Part shown: positions 5,447 through 6,426 of the stretch, in pieces
Layout of the letters: every line of letters begins with the position of its first letter
Position numbering within the stretch: position 1 is the first letter of the stretch
Source of the DNA: Nitrospirota bacterium
GTDB lineage: Bacteria; Nitrospirota_A; Leptospirillia; Leptospirillales; Leptospirillaceae
Direction: 5' to 3'
Length of the DNA: 6,426 bases
NCBI GenBank assembly: GCA_021844275.1
Contig: JAKBTR010000031.1
Span: forward strand, 1 to 6,426
The notes under the pieces: generated by a model
What the model was told of the DNA's origin: nothing
Database searches by the model: none
The model's input: only the letters and a program-made list of their open reading frames with translations
Position numbers and translations under genes: made by a program

Positions 5447-6426
5447 TGGCGGCTCGAATCAAATCATCGATTTGGGGGCCGTCCAGGGTTTCGTGTTCCA
5501 GCAAGGCTTCTGCAATGGCTGTCAGGGCTTTGATATGAGTTCCCAGAAGCTCTTTCGCGCGCTGGTAGTTTTCAGAGACGATCCGGAAAACTTCGTTGTC
5601 GATCGCCACGGCGGTGGATTCGCTATAATCCCGGTGCTGGGAAATTTCCCGGCCGAGAAAAATTTCTTCTTCCTTCTTGCCGAATGTGATGGGACCGAGC
5701 TTGTCGCTCATACCCCATTCACAGACCATCTTCCTGGCAAGTTCGGTGGCGCGCTCGATGTCGTTTCCGGCCCCGGTCGTCATGGTCTTGGTGACCAGTT
5801 CTTCGGCGACCCTGCCGCCCATGAGAATGGCGATGTTTCCGAGCAGAAATTCCCGGCGGTAAGTATAACGGTCGTCCGTCGGCAACTGTTGGGTCAGACC
5901 CAGAGCCCGTCCTCTCGGGATGATCGTCACCTTGTGCACGGGGTCGGTTCCCGGAATCAGTTTGGCAACCAGGGTGTGTCCTGCCTCATGGAAAGCCGTG
6001 ACCCGTTTTTCTTCCTCGGTGATCAGGATGGATTTTCGTTCAACTCCCATCAGGACTTTGTCTTTGGCATCTTCAAAATCGCTCATTTCGACCGTCTTCT
6101 TGTTCCGGCGAGCGGCAAGGAGGGCGGCTTCATTCACAAGGTTGGCGAGATCCGCCCCAGCGAATCCCGGGGTACCCCGGGCGATCGTTTCCAGATTCAC
6201 GGAAGAATCGAGAGGAATCTTGCGGGTGTGAACTTCGAGAATCTTGAGGCGTCCCTTCAGATCCGGTTTTCCGACCACGATCTGCCTGTCGAAGCGCCCA
6301 GGACGAAGAAGTGCCGGATCGAGAACGTCCGGCCGGTTGGTGGCCGCGATCAGGATGACGCCTTCGTTGCTCTCAAATCCGTCCATTTCGACAAGCAACT
6401 GGTTGAGGGTCTGTTCCCTTTCGTCA
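5433..6426 (-). CDS. ftsH: ATP-dependent zinc metalloprotease FtsH (partial, 5' end outside window)
   Basis: This is the C-terminal part (about 330 residues) of the membrane-anchored AAA+ protease that degrades misfolded membrane proteins and regulatory substrates. The window edge cuts it inside the AAA domain: the membrane helices, Walker A and Walker B lie outside. Visible are the second region of homology with arginine fingers ([20 protein letters not shown]), the zinc motif HEAGH (5976-5990), and the downstream NDIERAT segment whose Asp is the expected third zinc ligand. The protein ends with a helical segment and AASASA. The reading frame is open to the edge, so there is no sign of damage. 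It overlaps folP by 14 bases. The ftsH-folP adjacency is common in bacteria. Confidence 0.97.
   Translation of the reverse strand, partial: DEREQTLNQLLVEMDGFESNEGVILIAATNRPDVLDPALLRPGRFDRQIVVGKPDLKGRLKILEVHTRKIPLDSSVNLETIARGTPGFAGADLANLVNEAALLAARRNKKTVEMSDFEDAKDKVLMGVERKSILITEEEKRVTAFHEAGHTLVAKLIPGTDPVHKVTIIPRGRALGLTQQLPTDDRYTYRREFLLGNIAILMGGRVAEELVTKTMTTGAGNDIERATELARKMVCEWGMSDKLGPITFGKKEEEIFLGREISQHRDYSESTAVAIDNEVFRIVSENYQRAKELLGTHIKALTAIAEALLEHETLDGPQIDDLIRAASASA

Overview
The window looks like a chromosomal segment of a Gram-negative-type bacterium with moderately high GC. The host rows I counted are near 55% GC. All clearly identifiable host genes lie on the minus strand. The order ftsH - folP - cdaA (diadenylate cyclase) - ybbR/cdaR joins the ftsH-folP pair known from Proteobacteria with the cdaA-cdaR pair known from Firmicutes. 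That arrangement fits lineages such as Nitrospirota or the deltaproteobacterial groups. A Leptospirillum-like acidophile is my impression only, not a demonstrated assignment.

Right part (2899-6426): the 3' part of ftsH (cut by the window edge), complete folP, complete cdaA and complete ybbR. They are packed end to end with overlaps or a 1-nt gap and are probably one transcript. A 103-bp spacer with no gene separates ybbR from a complete tRNA-Asn(GUU) gene at 2823-2898. The glmM gene that often follows cdaA-cdaR is not in the window.

Left part (97-2864): a very small integrated element lies directly downstream of tRNA-Asn. The 3' part of the tRNA, from the anticodon loop to just past CCA, is repeated as a 47-bp direct repeat with one mismatch at 97-143 and 2818-2864. 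The repeats are offset by 2721 bp. Between them are a full-length tyrosine recombinase, then a chain of small genes in the same orientation: a 68-aa two-helix membrane protein, a 37-aa one-helix membrane protein, a 52-aa soluble protein, and a 212-aa membrane protein of the YqhA/UPF0114 family. Starts and stops overlap or nearly touch throughout, which suggests translational coupling from int to the last gene. The far end (144-543) holds one convergent 127-codon open frame of uncertain status.

The main discovery candidate is this roughly 2.7-kb int-plus-membrane-cargo unit. It has everything needed to recognise its site and integrate, but no visible excisionase, replication or transfer gene. 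Its whole cargo is a compact set of mostly membrane proteins of unknown role. Positions 1-96 are host flank with nothing I can call.
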